NCBI RefSeq assembly: GCF_001610875.1
Contig: NZ_CP011272.1
Span: 2,337,988-2,401,987 of the forward strand
DNA: 64,000 nucleotides
From: Pirellula sp. SH-Sr6A
Lineage (GTDB): Bacteria > Planctomycetota > Planctomycetia > Pirellulales > Pirellulaceae
Direction of reading: 5' to 3'
Below the pieces are notes generated by a model. The model was not told the DNA's origin and made no database searches. It saw nothing but the letters and a program-made list of their open reading frames with translations. This document shows, in pieces, positions 50,871 through 59,285 of the stretch (its first letter is position 1; each line of letters starts with the position of its first letter). The position numbers and the translations under genes are program-made.

Positions 50871-53747
50871 TTAGTGATTGAGGATGAACTCTTTGGAGTT
50901 GATCAAGGCCCAGAGCAGATCGCTTAGCCCCTGAACGGGGGAATCCGCTTTCTGGATTGCCTCCATCGCAATTCGCATTTCCGTCGGCTCGGGATAACGG
51001 GAAAGGGTTCGCAAATAGGCTTCACCGATTCGTTGCCCCATGCGTTCCGAGTCAGATTGGTTCCAGGATTCGCGTTGGGAAGCGTGCTCTGAACTCGAAT
51101 CGCTTGGCTCTTCCTGTTCCTGCGATTTCGCGAGAAGCTCCGACTGCCCCGCCAGGCGTTTCTCGGTCAGCGCTAGGCGAGATTTCAAATCCCGAATCTT
51201 TTCCTTGGCACCCTCTTTATCTTGGAGTCGTTCGATTTGTGTACGAAGCGAACGAACCCGACGGTCTAGGTCGTCGACCGACTTCTGAAGTGAATCCTCG
51301 CCGCCCACTCCCGTCATCGCGGTTTTTCGGCCCGTTGCCTCACGTTCCGGTGCCGTTCGGCCATCCATCGAAACCATTTTCCATTCCGATTCGCGTGCAA
51401 CTTGAGCAAGCCAACTTGTTTTAGGATCGAACATCGCACGAATCACATCTGCGTCGTTTCGAATAAAGACTGTCTGCAGAAGGCTCGGGTCGCTGGTACG
51501 ATCGCAATCGCAATTGCTTTCTCGTACAGATCGCCCGAACACGCTTAGTGCGTACTGATCGGCCCGGCGACCTCGGGTCTGAGCGCTGGCGCCTGCCAGG
51601 GTCATGGCTCGATCAGTTTCCAAATTGCAGAGTGACCGAGCCTGCTCGTCGCTTGAAAGCGCGATCTTCAGCGCATCGTACGCGGTTTCGGCTGGCAATC
51701 TCCTCAGCAAGGCATGCGAAAAATTGCGACGATCCATTTCGTTGGTAGGAGTCGTTTGCCACGTGCGCTGGTAGGTATCGGTGTTGAGAATCGTCCGATG
51801 CAGCCATTTAAGGTTGTATCCGTTCTCCACAAATCGATCAGCGAGGTACTGAAGAAGCGCCTCGTTGCTGGGTGCATTGGCTAGATTCAAATCGTCCGGA
51901 GGATTGACGATTCCCGCCTGGAAATAGTGCGCCCAAACTCGGTTGACCAAAGCCTTTGCAAAGTAAGGGTTGTTGCGATCGCGGAGCCAAGTCATGAGAG
52001 GTTCTCGCGGGTCTTTGACTTTCGACAAATCGACGAAGTCCCCGCCTAACAGCCGCGCGGTGGGCACAGGTGCAGCTGTCTGTTTCCCTTTTTTGCTCTT
52101 ATCTTTATTGTTCCCCTTATTGCGATTGTCATTTCGGACTTGGACAAACAACTCTGGGAAAGGAAGCGTTTTGTCGTATGCTCCACCGCGAAATTTCTCT
52201 TGCAGTTGGCGAGCGAGATCATTTCCCTTCGCAGACTTGGGAACTCCCAACTCTTCCACAATCTTGTCGAATTCCTTTTTGCCTTCAGCGGTGAGTGAGT
52301 TTTGATTGGCGACCACACCGTCGAAGAGACGTTCGAATTGATCGAAATCCTTTTTAGACCATTGATCAAAAGGATGTTTGTGACACTGAGCGCACTGGAT
52401 CCGAACACCACAGAATGCGTAGGCGAAGGCGATGGCACGCTCTTCGGAAGTGCGCAGATTGTTACGCGCCCAGAAGTACATCATGTCGGATCGTTCCGCA
52501 TAGGCCTTACCCGTCTTGTCATTGGCGATCCGCGTCATCGCCTCGCAGTACTCGCGATACGACTCGCCCGGTTCGCGCGAGACCGCGGTAACAATCCCTT
52601 CGACGATCTCATCGTAGGGTGTATTGTTGGCGATACGAGCATAGATCCATTGATACCAATGCTGGGGAGGGAGTTCTCGTATGAAAGTGAAGTTGCGGAG
52701 TTGATCGTCGTTGTTGCCGGTTAGGTCGCAGAGAAACGTCGTCCAAAGGGCAGCGTAGCCCGGCGAATCGAGCAGGGCGTCGATCGCTTTCTCCCGCTTG
52801 CGGGGATCGGTGCTGGCCAAAAAGGTTCGGGCTTGCTCGGCGGTGGGTAAGGTACCCGCTACGTCGAGCGAGATGCGACGAAAGAATTCAGCATCGTCTG
52901 CGACGGGAGATGGTTCCATCCCGAGCTTATCCAGCTTCTTGAGAACGAGTCGATCCACCTCCGTTTTCGCCTGTGCGATCTGGTCCGTTAGCCGTCCAGT
53001 CGGTCCTGCCGGACGCAGGACAGCGATGGGAACAACCGCGTTGTCATAGGAAACGACAACATGGGTATCGCCTCGGTCTCCTGCGACGATGACTCCTTGT
53101 TCGTCAACTTGCGCGATGGCCGTATCGTTGCTAAAGAATCGACATAGTCCGGTAACGTCTTCGATCGTGCCATCATTCCAATGGGCAATCGCACGAATAC
53201 TGACTTTCTCGCCAGGTTGGGCAAAAGAAATCTCGGTCGGAGCGACCGTCAGCTTTTGAAGGGCTAGGGATTCTTTTTGCTTCTTGAGAATCTTCGGTGC
53301 GCCGGCGTCGATCCAAGCTCGCAAGACGCGATATTCCCAACCGTCTTTGTCAAATCGCTTGCCCCCATCGTGCATCGACTCGTCGGTTGGCTTGGTAAGA
53401 ATCAGACTCTCTTCAGGAGACTTCAAATTGACTCGACCGGCTTCTTCATCGAGCAACGCCTTATGATCGACATCAAAGTCGTAGCCAAAGAGGGAGAGCA
53501 TGAATCCCCCTTGGCCTTGAAAGGATCCATGGCACGCACGGCCGTTGCATCCTAGCCTCCCTAAAAGAGGCGAGATATGCTTTTGAAAGTTCGGAACCTC
53601 GTCGCTCCCAAGCTTCCCATCCGCTCCAAGTGCAAATCGGCTATGCAGCGGTGGACTGACGTCTTCGGCTAACAACGACGTCGCGTCCGAAAGACCCAAC
53701 ATGATGGCCAAGAGCCATAACGAGCGTCGATACCACAGTGCAGACAT
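50871..53747 (-). CDS. DUF1549/DUF1553 protein with haem-type motif and Big-like domain
   Basis: The protein has 958 residues from MSALWYRRSL, whose signal peptide ends near SLLAED. The N-terminal haem-like motif is LGCNGRACHG, in which the two Cys are four residues apart (CxxxxCH) rather than the standard CxxCH, as often seen in this subclass. A beta-sandwich resembling Big_2 (about residues 165-245) comes next, then DUF1549 (about 260-470, including FFRRISLDVAGTLPTAEQ and CAQCHKHPFDQW) and DUF1553 (about 570-900). The end contains a long coiled coil (about 840-895) that is unusual for the family. A 12-residue upstream extension of the frame is possible. It is coupled to the DUF1501 gene in an ECF-sigma operon. 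Confidence 0.92.
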   Translation of the reverse strand: MSALWYRRSLWLLAIMLGLSDATSLLAEDVSPPLHSRFALGADGKLGSDEVPNFQKHISPLLGRLGCNGRACHGSFQGQGGFMLSLFGYDFDVDHKALLDEEAGRVNLKSPEESLILTKPTDESMHDGGKRFDKDGWEYRVLRAWIDAGAPKILKKQKESLALQKLTVAPTEISFAQPGEKVSIRAIAHWNDGTIEDVTGLCRFFSNDTAIAQVDEQGVIVAGDRGDTHVVVSYDNAVVPIAVLRPAGPTGRLTDQIAQAKTEVDRLVLKKLDKLGMEPSPVADDAEFFRRISLDVAGTLPTAEQARTFLASTDPRKREKAIDALLDSPGYAALWTTFLCDLTGNNDDQLRNFTFIRELPPQHWYQWIYARIANNTPYDEIVEGIVTAVSREPGESYREYCEAMTRIANDKTGKAYAERSDMMYFWARNNLRTSEERAIAFAYAFCGVRIQCAQCHKHPFDQWSKKDFDQFERLFDGVVANQNSLTAEGKKEFDKIVEELGVPKSAKGNDLARQLQEKFRGGAYDKTLPFPELFVQVRNDNRNKGNNKDKSKKGKQTAAPVPTARLLGGDFVDLSKVKDPREPLMTWLRDRNNPYFAKALVNRVWAHYFQAGIVNPPDDLNLANAPSNEALLQYLADRFVENGYNLKWLHRTILNTDTYQRTWQTTPTNEMDRRNFSHALLRRLPAETAYDALKIALSSDEQARSLCNLETDRAMTLAGASAQTRGRRADQYALSVFGRSVRESNCDCDRTSDPSLLQTVFIRNDADVIRAMFDPKTSWLAQVARESEWKMVSMDGRTAPEREATGRKTAMTGVGGEDSLQKSVDDLDRRVRSLRTQIERLQDKEGAKEKIRDLKSRLALTEKRLAGQSELLAKSQEQEEPSDSSSEHASQRESWNQSDSERMGQRIGEAYLRTLSRYPEPTEMRIAMEAIQKADSPVQGLSDLLWALINSKEFILNH

Positions 53748-53847
53748 AAATGCCTCGAAAAAAATGGATACGGTAAGTATCAATCGTTTCGGGCGTTGAC
53801 GATCGATCGGGTTGGGCGTAGGGAAGTGTTTTAGGTGCAGTCGGATG

Positions 53848-54465
53848 TTATGGTTTGCGTTTGGCGGAGGAACGTTTGGATTCGAGCTTTCGGATCATTC
53901 CGCCAAGTTGTTGTTCCACTCGATCGGTTTCCTTACCTTCCAGTTTGGAAAGTGACTCGTCGATCTGCTGCATGCGAGCGTTGAGGTTTTCGCGCTCGAC
54001 CTTTAGTCGTTTCTTTTGATTGATGACTCGTTGTTCGACGAGTGCCTTCAAGTCGCTTCGGTTCCATTTGCCATCACTGGCCACCGCCTTCGCAAGAAAC
54101 AAGTCGATCTTGGACTGAATCACCCAACCCTGAAGTTCGATTTCGTGGAGCTCTAGGGATCGCTTGGCGACCGACTCGATTCGTTTACGAGCGCGCGTAA
54201 TGTCCCGAATGGCTGTTTGATATTGGTCTGCGTCCATATCCTTGAGGACCGAAAGCAATTCTCCCAGCTCTGGATGGTGCAATCGCACAAACTCTAAGGC
54301 GAGCTCTTCGATGTTCTCTGTGGAGGTATTTTCGGAGACAGCAGTTTGCCTGGCACCCTGTTTTTCTTGAGCCAGGAGCTGCACCGAACTAACGGTCGCC
54401 AAGACCAACGCGGTGAAGAAGGCACCGGTGCGGAGGCTACTGAGATTTATCCTGGCGCGAATCAT
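53848..54465 (-). CDS. Exported helical protein of unknown function in ECF operon
   Basis: A 205-residue protein with a hydrophobic signal segment (about residues 12-32, ending near LLAQEK). The mature protein is nearly all helix with heptad-like spacing, and the last about 60 residues (KKRLKVERENLNARMQQIDE onward) look like a coiled coil ending in a basic tail. No family was recognised. The gene overlaps the end of the membrane partner gene by 4 bp, so it is translated with it. Position between the sigma/anti-sigma pair and the DUF1549/1553 gene suggests a periplasmic or envelope sensor or regulator, but this is inference from context. Confidence 0.7.
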   Translation of the reverse strand: MIRARINLSSLRTGAFFTALVLATVSSVQLLAQEKQGARQTAVSENTSTENIEELALEFVRLHHPELGELLSVLKDMDADQYQTAIRDITRARKRIESVAKRSLELHEIELQGWVIQSKIDLFLAKAVASDGKWNRSDLKALVEQRVINQKKRLKVERENLNARMQQIDESLSKLEGKETDRVEQQLGGMIRKLESKRSSAKRKP

Positions 54466-55067
54466 TGCAACGATTCCTCAGTGGGAGAATGGACGCTGCT
54501 CGCAGCCATGATCAACCAACTTGGGATATCTTCCGACTCCATGGATTCCGATTCATCAACCAGTTCGAAACTGGCGAGGAGAAAGTCGCCTGATTCCGAC
54601 GCAGGGGCGCCCGTTACAAGAGAGGTATCCGAATCGGGCGAAGATTGCACGGTCGGTTGCAGGGTGGATTGCACATCCGACCAAGCGGACGCGATGGCGG
54701 ACCAGTCCGAATGCCGGCTCAGCTCCGCGTCAGGCTTCCATAGAATAATAAGAACGAGCAGCGAGGCGGCTAGCGAGCAAGCCGCAACGGTCCAAACGGT
54801 GGAAGGGAGCCACCCCGATGGCCGAGGGGGCACTGGAAGGCGTTGAACCGATGCCATCTTCCCTGCAGCAGGAGAAGAAGGAAGCTGGGCCTCTTTCACT
54901 CCGTGAATAATCTCGACCGCTCTCGCAACAGCCTCCATCGCTTCCGGGGTGCTTTCCATCAGCGATTCGAAATCCAATCGGTCGATAGAAGGATCCCCGA
55001 GCGCGTACAGCATCGCCCGCAGGTCTAGATCGGCGTTCTCGCAGTGGGGTTGTGGCTCAACGGTCAT
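54462..55067 (-). CDS. Membrane-bound partner of ECF sigma factor (putative anti-sigma)
   Basis: The protein has 201 residues from MTVEPQPHCE. The N-terminal about 85 residues are acidic and helical; a membrane span lies at about 88-112 (STVWTVAACSLAASLLVLII); the periplasmic part is Ser- and Glu-rich. The start overlaps the ECF gene by 11 bp. As with the 41429 gene, no zinc-containing anti-sigma motif is present, but topology and linkage fit an anti-sigma factor. The N-terminal LRAMLYALGDPSIDRLDFES resembles the acidic helical region seen in planctomycete sigma-associated proteins in general form only. A longer frame to 55157 would overlap the sigma gene deeply and is not preferred. Confidence 0.68.
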   Translation of the reverse strand: MTVEPQPHCENADLDLRAMLYALGDPSIDRLDFESLMESTPEAMEAVARAVEIIHGVKEAQLPSSPAAGKMASVQRLPVPPRPSGWLPSTVWTVAACSLAASLLVLIILWKPDAELSRHSDWSAIASAWSDVQSTLQPTVQSSPDSDTSLVTGAPASESGDFLLASFELVDESESMESEDIPSWLIMAASSVHSPTEESLQ

Positions 55068-55578
55068 CGGAAAGCTCTCGAAGTTTTTGCAGGGCAAGTC
55101 GCATGCGGGAAAGGGCTGTTCCAATAGGAATGCCGAGCTGTTGGGAAATTTCGGCAAACGTCATTTCTTGTTTGATCCGCATATCGAGCACCTCTTGTTG
55201 CTCGACTGGCAGACACTTCAATTGCCGTCGGATCCAATCCGACTCCTCTCGATCCAACAAATTCTGCGCTGGATCGAGCTGGTAAGTCGCTGCGGGCTCG
55301 CCGACGGTGTCGATTTGCTCCAACCGCCGAGTCGACGATCCTTTGCGAAGCCCGATCGCCTCTCGCAGGACCACTTTGTAAAGCCAGCTTTTCCGATTCG
55401 TCGGTTCGACATCACCGCCGAAACGGGCCAGGGCGACAAACCCGTTTTGGACCGCGTCGTCGGCGAGAGCCCAGTCTCGGAGCACTCCCCAAGCGAACCG
55501 GACCAACTCCGGGCGGAGTTCCGCGTGGGCTGCTGCAAATTGGTCGAGAGGAAGCGGCCGCTCAGGCGATGACGCCAT
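55057..55578 (-). CDS. ECF-type RNA polymerase sigma factor (cytochrome/DUF1501 operon)
   Basis: A 173-residue protein. Region 2 reads RFAWGVLRDWALADDAVQNG with the D-A-x-D-D-A-V-Q pattern; region 4 is LKCLPVEQQEVLDMRIKQEM followed by TFAEISQQLGIPIGTALSRM, an intact helix-turn-helix. It leads a six-gene minus-strand operon: membrane partner, exported helical protein, DUF1549/1553, DUF1501, and a small Lys-rich protein. This makes it likely that the planctomycete cytochrome-type pair is expressed in response to an extracytoplasmic signal. The start ATG at 55578 lies about 310 bp from the tRNA gene; its promoter is expected in that gap. Confidence 0.9.
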   Translation of the reverse strand: MASSPERPLPLDQFAAAHAELRPELVRFAWGVLRDWALADDAVQNGFVALARFGGDVEPTNRKSWLYKVVLREAIGLRKGSSTRRLEQIDTVGEPAATYQLDPAQNLLDREESDWIRRQLKCLPVEQQEVLDMRIKQEMTFAEISQQLGIPIGTALSRMRLALQKLRELSDDR

Positions 55579-55889
55579 AAACTAGCCTCATCGCGAGTCG
55601 ACATTCCAAAACCATAGCGGGAAACCAACCGGGAATCGCGAAGCCACACGATCGACTGAGTGGCAGACGATCCGACGGCTCTAAGAGGGATGGAACCGAC
55701 GCTTTATTCACCGAGGAGAAAAAATTCGGCAAAAAAAGCGACTGAGTTAGGGCGGGATCCGAAAACTGGCAGAAAATTTTCTGTTGGACTTGCCGATGTT
55801 GGGGTGACATAAGTACACTTTCCGGCCCTAGAAATTTCGTGCGGCAATTGCCGTTCGGTATTGAGATAGGTGAATCAGCCCCAATAAAC
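55579..55889. promoter_or_regulatory. Gap between ECF operon and tRNA-Leu, with 14-bp palindrome
   Basis: No gene was found here. A perfect palindrome, CAGAAAATTTTCTG, lies at 55770-55783, a possible operator upstream of both the minus-strand sigma operon and the plus-strand tRNA. I could not assign an ECF-type promoter with confidence. Confidence 0.3.
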
Positions 55890-55972
55890 GCCAAAGTGGC
55901 GGAATGGCAGACGCGCTGGACTCAAAATCCTGTGTCCGAAAGGACGTGTGGGTTCGACTCCCACCTTTGGTA
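55890..55972 (+). tRNA. tRNA-Leu (anticodon CAA)
   Basis: The 83-nt gene folds as a class II tRNA: acceptor GCCAAAG / CTTTGGT with discriminator A, the anticodon loop CTCAAAA giving anticodon CAA, a long variable arm with GTCC-GAAA-GGAC, and the T arm GTGGG-TTCGACT-CCCAC. The CCA end is not encoded. One U-U mismatch appears in the anticodon stem. It is followed after about 80 bp by rpsL on the same strand. Confidence 0.93.
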
Positions 55973-55997
55973 CTTCGAGCACCTTTGGTACTCCGAA
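55962..55997 (+). repeat. Tandem duplication of the tRNA-Leu 3' end
   Basis: CACCTTTGGTACTTCGAG (55962-55979) is followed directly by CACCTTTGGTACTCCGAA (55980-55997), 16 of 18 positions identical. The first unit contains the tRNA 3' end. It could be a slippage product, or the trace of an integration event at the tRNA, although no element adjoins it. Confidence 0.7.
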
Positions 55998-56055
55998 CAA
56001 ACAGTATTGGGCGGCGGATTCGCAAGATAGACGATTTTCCTTGAAAAGTTGAAGT

Positions 56056-56424
56056 ATGCCAACGATTAACCAATTGGTCCGTCGAAATCGAATTGTTCAG
56101 CGCAAGGGGACGAAAAGCCCAGTGCTTGAGCAGTGCCCGCAAAAACAAGGCGTTTGCTTGCTCGTCCGAACCATGACCCCGAAGAAGCCGAACTCGGCTC
56201 TCCGAAAGATCACACGGGTCCGATTGAGCAATGGCAAAGAAGTGACGGTTTACATTCCCGGAGAAGGTCACAACCTCCAGGAACACTCGATCGTTTTGAT
56301 CCGGGGCGGCCGGGTACGGGACCTTCCAGGGGTTCGATACCAAGTCGTTCGCGGTTGCCGAGATACCCTCGGGGTCAACGGTCGTAAGCAGTCTCGAAGC
56401 CGCTACGGCGCGAAAAAGGCCTAG
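56056..56424 (+). CDS. rpsL: 30S ribosomal protein S12
   Basis: A 122-residue protein of the decoding centre. The universally conserved segments [10 protein letters not shown] and [20 protein letters not shown] are intact, including the Lys and Pro positions where streptomycin resistance changes usually occur; the sequence reads as wild-type there. It starts [10 protein letters not shown], the standard N-terminus. rpsG follows after about 130 bp, the usual str-operon order. fusA and tuf, which commonly follow in other bacteria, are not next to rpsG here; the operon ends at a terminator after rpsG. Confidence 0.98.
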   Translation: MPTINQLVRRNRIVQRKGTKSPVLEQCPQKQGVCLLVRTMTPKKPNSALRKITRVRLSNGKEVTVYIPGEGHNLQEHSIVLIRGGRVRDLPGVRYQVVRGCRDTLGVNGRKQSRSRYGAKKA

Positions 56425-56557
56425 GTTTTGAGACTTTGCCCGGGTAACGATTCCGGGCTCCCGTCGGGGACGGCGAAACGCCGATCAGGCGACGGCCATT
56501 CGATGGCCAGCCATTTTCAAGCAGATTTTCAATGTTTATTAGTTAGATAACGCACTC

Positions 56558-57028
56558 ATGGGCAAGATCACCGCTTCCAGAACCTCCCTTCGACCCGACC
56601 CACGATTCAATTCCTTGTTGGCATCGAAGTTCATCAATTGCTTGATGTACGACGGTAAGAAGACCACTGCACAAGCGGTTTTCTATTCGGCCTTGGATGA
56701 AATCGCTGAGAAGATCAAAGATCGCCCTTCCATCGAAGTTTTCGAACAAGCGATCGAGAACGTGAAGCCATACATCGAAGTTCGCTCGAAGCGAGTCGGT
56801 GGTGCGTCCTATCAGGTTCCGATGCAAGTCAACAAGAATCGCCAGCAGAGCTTGGCGTTCCGTTGGGTTCTCGGTGCTGTCCGCGACAAGAAGGGTCGTG
56901 CGACCCACGTCAAGCTCGCTGAAGAGCTGATGGCAGCCTACCGCAAAGAAGGCACCGCGATCACCAAACGCGAAAACACCCACCGCATGGCGGACGCGAA
57001 CAAGGCATTCGCTCACTTCGCTTGGTAA
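56558..57028 (+). CDS. rpsG: 30S ribosomal protein S7
   Basis: A 156-residue primary binding protein for the 3' major domain of 16S rRNA. Family features: [51 protein letters not shown] and [17 protein letters not shown], all characteristic, and a C-terminal [18 protein letters not shown]-type tail for E-site tRNA contact (here [18 protein letters not shown]). The position 3' of rpsL and the terminator immediately after it suggest a compact rpsL-rpsG unit. The usual str-operon gene fusA is absent downstream. Confidence 0.98.
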   Translation: MGKITASRTSLRPDPRFNSLLASKFINCLMYDGKKTTAQAVFYSALDEIAEKIKDRPSIEVFEQAIENVKPYIEVRSKRVGGASYQVPMQVNKNRQQSLAFRWVLGAVRDKKGRATHVKLAEELMAAYRKEGTAITKRENTHRMADANKAFAHFAW

Positions 57029-57069
57029 TGGCGTCTTGGGCATCGTCCCAATGCTAGAAAACAGAATTC

Positions 57070-57105
57070 AAAGAGGCCGGTTTCCAAACCGGCCTCTTTT
57101 GTTTT
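57070..57105 (+). terminator. Rho-independent terminator after rpsG
   Basis: AAAGAGGCCGGTTT (57070-57083) pairs with AAACCGGCCTCTTT (57086-57099), then TGTTTTG. The stem is GC-rich; the two-base gap implies the apical A-T pairs open to form the loop. It ends the rpsL-rpsG transcript; its T-tract mirrors A-runs on the other strand, so it may also stop the convergent recombinase transcript. Confidence 0.85.
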
Positions 57106-57226
57106 GTACCGAACAGTCGAACTCCATCGATTTGGCGGCGACCTGGAGCATCCATCGTTCACGTTGTATTCCCAATGGCGGGCGGGAGACAGCGGAAGGA
57201 CAGTGGCGCCTACTTAGTCAGGTTTT

Positions 57227-58180
57227 TTAGCTGCGTGGATGGAATTGGGCGTGGATCTTCTTGAGCCGGCCGTTATCGACCTGGGTATAGATCTGCGTAG
57301 TTTGGATGTTCGCATGCCCAAGCATTTCCTGAATCAGCCGCAAATCGGCGCCCCCCGCTAGAAGGTGGGTAGCAAAGGAATGGCGCAAGGTGTGGGGGCT
57401 GATTTCCGGATCGACATCGGCTCGCAATGCACATCGCTTGATAAGCTCCCAAATCGCCTCCCGTCGCAGCCGTTGCCCAGTTCGAGAAAGGATGAGCCAG
57501 GGAGAAGCGGACGGATTTCGGCTTCCGATGAGTTTGGGCCGGTAAGCAGTCAAGTACGTTTGAACGGCGTCGATCGCCCGTTCACCGAGGGGTACCATTC
57601 GCTGTTTGCTTCCCTTACCTTCTGCTAGGCAATAACCGTCGTGAAGGTGGGTATTTGCAACCAGAAGATTGCTGATCTCTGACACGCGACATCCCGTCGC
57701 GTACATCAGTTCCAAGATGGCTCGATCCCGCAGGTAGTGCGCATCAGAGGGGCGAGGCGCCGCCATGAATCGATCGACTTGTCCCACTGTGAGGACTTTG
57801 GGAACACGGCTCCAAACCTTGGGGGTCAACAGAAGTTCTGCGGGATTGTCGTCAATGGCCGACTCAAGTTGGAGGAACTTGTAGAACATCCGAATCGCCA
57901 CGATGTGGCGAGAAATCGAAGTCGCGGCAAGACCGATACCTTTGAGATAGGCGGCAAAATCGGTAAGGTCCCCGATTTTTATATTCGTTGGAGATCGGCC
58001 ATTCAACCAATCTTTCATGTGTTCCAAATCGCGGCGGTAAGCTAGCACCGTATTCTCCGCGAGATGGCATTCGCTCTGAAGATACACGGTGTACCGTTCG
58101 ATCCAGCCCGGCATCGTTTCCGAGGGGGCCTGGGGCTCGATACTTCCTTGCTTGAGTTTCTTCAGCTTGCTAACTGCCAT
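57227..58180 (-). CDS. Tyrosine recombinase, XerC/XerD type
   Basis: A 317-residue protein. The N-terminal SAM-like domain (about residues 25-110) precedes a catalytic domain with the full tyrosine-recombinase set: Arg165 (TGCRVSE), Lys189 (EGKGSKQR), His263 and Arg266 (HTLRHSFATHLL), His289 (LGHANI) and Tyr298 (QIYTQ). Length and motifs match the chromosome-dimer resolvases XerC and XerD, which act at dif near the terminus; which of the two it is cannot be settled without a comparison. A dif-like site was not identified in this window. It is convergent with the rpsL-rpsG unit and divergent from galE. Confidence 0.93.
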   Translation of the reverse strand: MAVSKLKKLKQGSIEPQAPSETMPGWIERYTVYLQSECHLAENTVLAYRRDLEHMKDWLNGRSPTNIKIGDLTDFAAYLKGIGLAATSISRHIVAIRMFYKFLQLESAIDDNPAELLLTPKVWSRVPKVLTVGQVDRFMAAPRPSDAHYLRDRAILELMYATGCRVSEISNLLVANTHLHDGYCLAEGKGSKQRMVPLGERAIDAVQTYLTAYRPKLIGSRNPSASPWLILSRTGQRLRREAIWELIKRCALRADVDPEISPHTLRHSFATHLLAGGADLRLIQEMLGHANIQTTQIYTQVDNGRLKKIHAQFHPRS

Positions 58181-58284
58181 GATCCCAATCGCACTCGCGA
58201 GTTTTCGATACAGTATTTAGGATGATCGCATTCAGTGGAAGAAACGTCGATCAGAATTTGGTGATTTGCCCCGGAGCCTCTTGG

Positions 58285-59268
58285 ATGAAGATACTTGTAG
58301 TTGGTGGTGCTGGATACGTCGGATCGCATACCGTCCGCTTGCTTCAATCGCAGGGGCATGAAGTCTGGGTCTTTGATAATTTTTCCCGAGGCCATCGAGA
58401 AAGCGTACCCTCCCGCTGTTTGATTGAAGGGAATCTGACCGATCGCGCGTTGCTTATAGAGGTCATGCGGGATAAAGAGATCGATGCGGTCATGCATTTT
58501 GCGGCGTTTGCATTGGTTGGGGAGTCCGTGCAGCATCCCGCGATGTACTATCAGAACAACGTGAGCGCGACGTTTGAATTGCTCGAAGCGATGCGATCGG
58601 TTGGTGTTTGGCGATTCGTTTTCTCCAGCACGACGGCCACCTACGGTCAGCCCGAGAAGATGCCCATCTCGGAAGACACGCCTCAAAACCCGATTAATCC
58701 CTACGGCTTTACCAAACTAGTCGTGGAGCGCGCACTCGAGGACTACGCACATGCGTATGGTTTTGGTGTCGCCGCTCTGCGTTACTTCAACGCATCGGGC
58801 GCGGCCGCGGATGGCACAATTGGTGAAGACCACGATCCGGAGTCCCACTTGATCCCCATCGTCTTGCAAGTCGCTTTGGGGCAACGACCGAATGTCTCCA
58901 TTTTCGGCAACGACTATCCAACCCCGGACGGAACGTGCATACGCGATTATATCCACGTGGACGATTTGGCCTCCGCGCACCTCGCCGCATTGATGAAGCT
59001 TCAGCCGAACTCCGTCCTACAAATGAATCTTGGGACCGGCGTAGGGCATAGCGTCCTGCAAGTCGTCGAGGCATGTCGAAAAGTAACAGGCCATCCAATC
59101 CCCACGGTCGATGCTCCTCGTCGCGAAGGGGACCCCGCGTGCTTGATCGCCGACAGCACCAAAGCGCAAAGGGAACTGCAATGGAAACCCAAGTATGTAG
59201 CCATTGAGGATATTGTCTCGACCGCTTGGAAGTGGCATCAATCCCATCCTCGCGGTTACGCGAGTTGA
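58285..59268 (+). CDS. galE: UDP-glucose 4-epimerase
   Basis: The protein has 327 residues from MKILVVGGAG. GalE interconverts UDP-glucose and UDP-galactose, supplying galactose for surface polysaccharides and the Leloir pathway. NAD-binding GGAGYVG is at residues 7-13, the catalytic pair Tyr140 and Lys144 is in NPYGFTKLVVE, the preceding Ser115-containing SSTTATYG motif is present, and RYFNASGAAADG follows. Together these fit GalE rather than a dehydratase. An in-frame extension to 58222 is rejected because the NAD motif should start near the N-terminus. It is transcribed divergently from the Xer gene and convergently with dinB, with 17 bp between stops. No other gal gene is nearby. Confidence 0.93.
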   Translation: MKILVVGGAGYVGSHTVRLLQSQGHEVWVFDNFSRGHRESVPSRCLIEGNLTDRALLIEVMRDKEIDAVMHFAAFALVGESVQHPAMYYQNNVSATFELLEAMRSVGVWRFVFSSTTATYGQPEKMPISEDTPQNPINPYGFTKLVVERALEDYAHAYGFGVAALRYFNASGAAADGTIGEDHDPESHLIPIVLQVALGQRPNVSIFGNDYPTPDGTCIRDYIHVDDLASAHLAALMKLQPNSVLQMNLGTGVGHSVLQVVEACRKVTGHPIPTVDAPRREGDPACLIADSTKAQRELQWKPKYVAIEDIVSTAWKWHQSHPRGYAS

Positions 59269-59285
59269 TGCCGGAACAAATCGCT

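Noticed and set aside
57227-58180. Xer-type recombinase as marker of a mobile element beside tRNA-Leu
   Set aside because: Length, motifs and surroundings fit a chromosomal Xer protein; no phage or transfer genes, direct repeats or foreign composition were seen around it.
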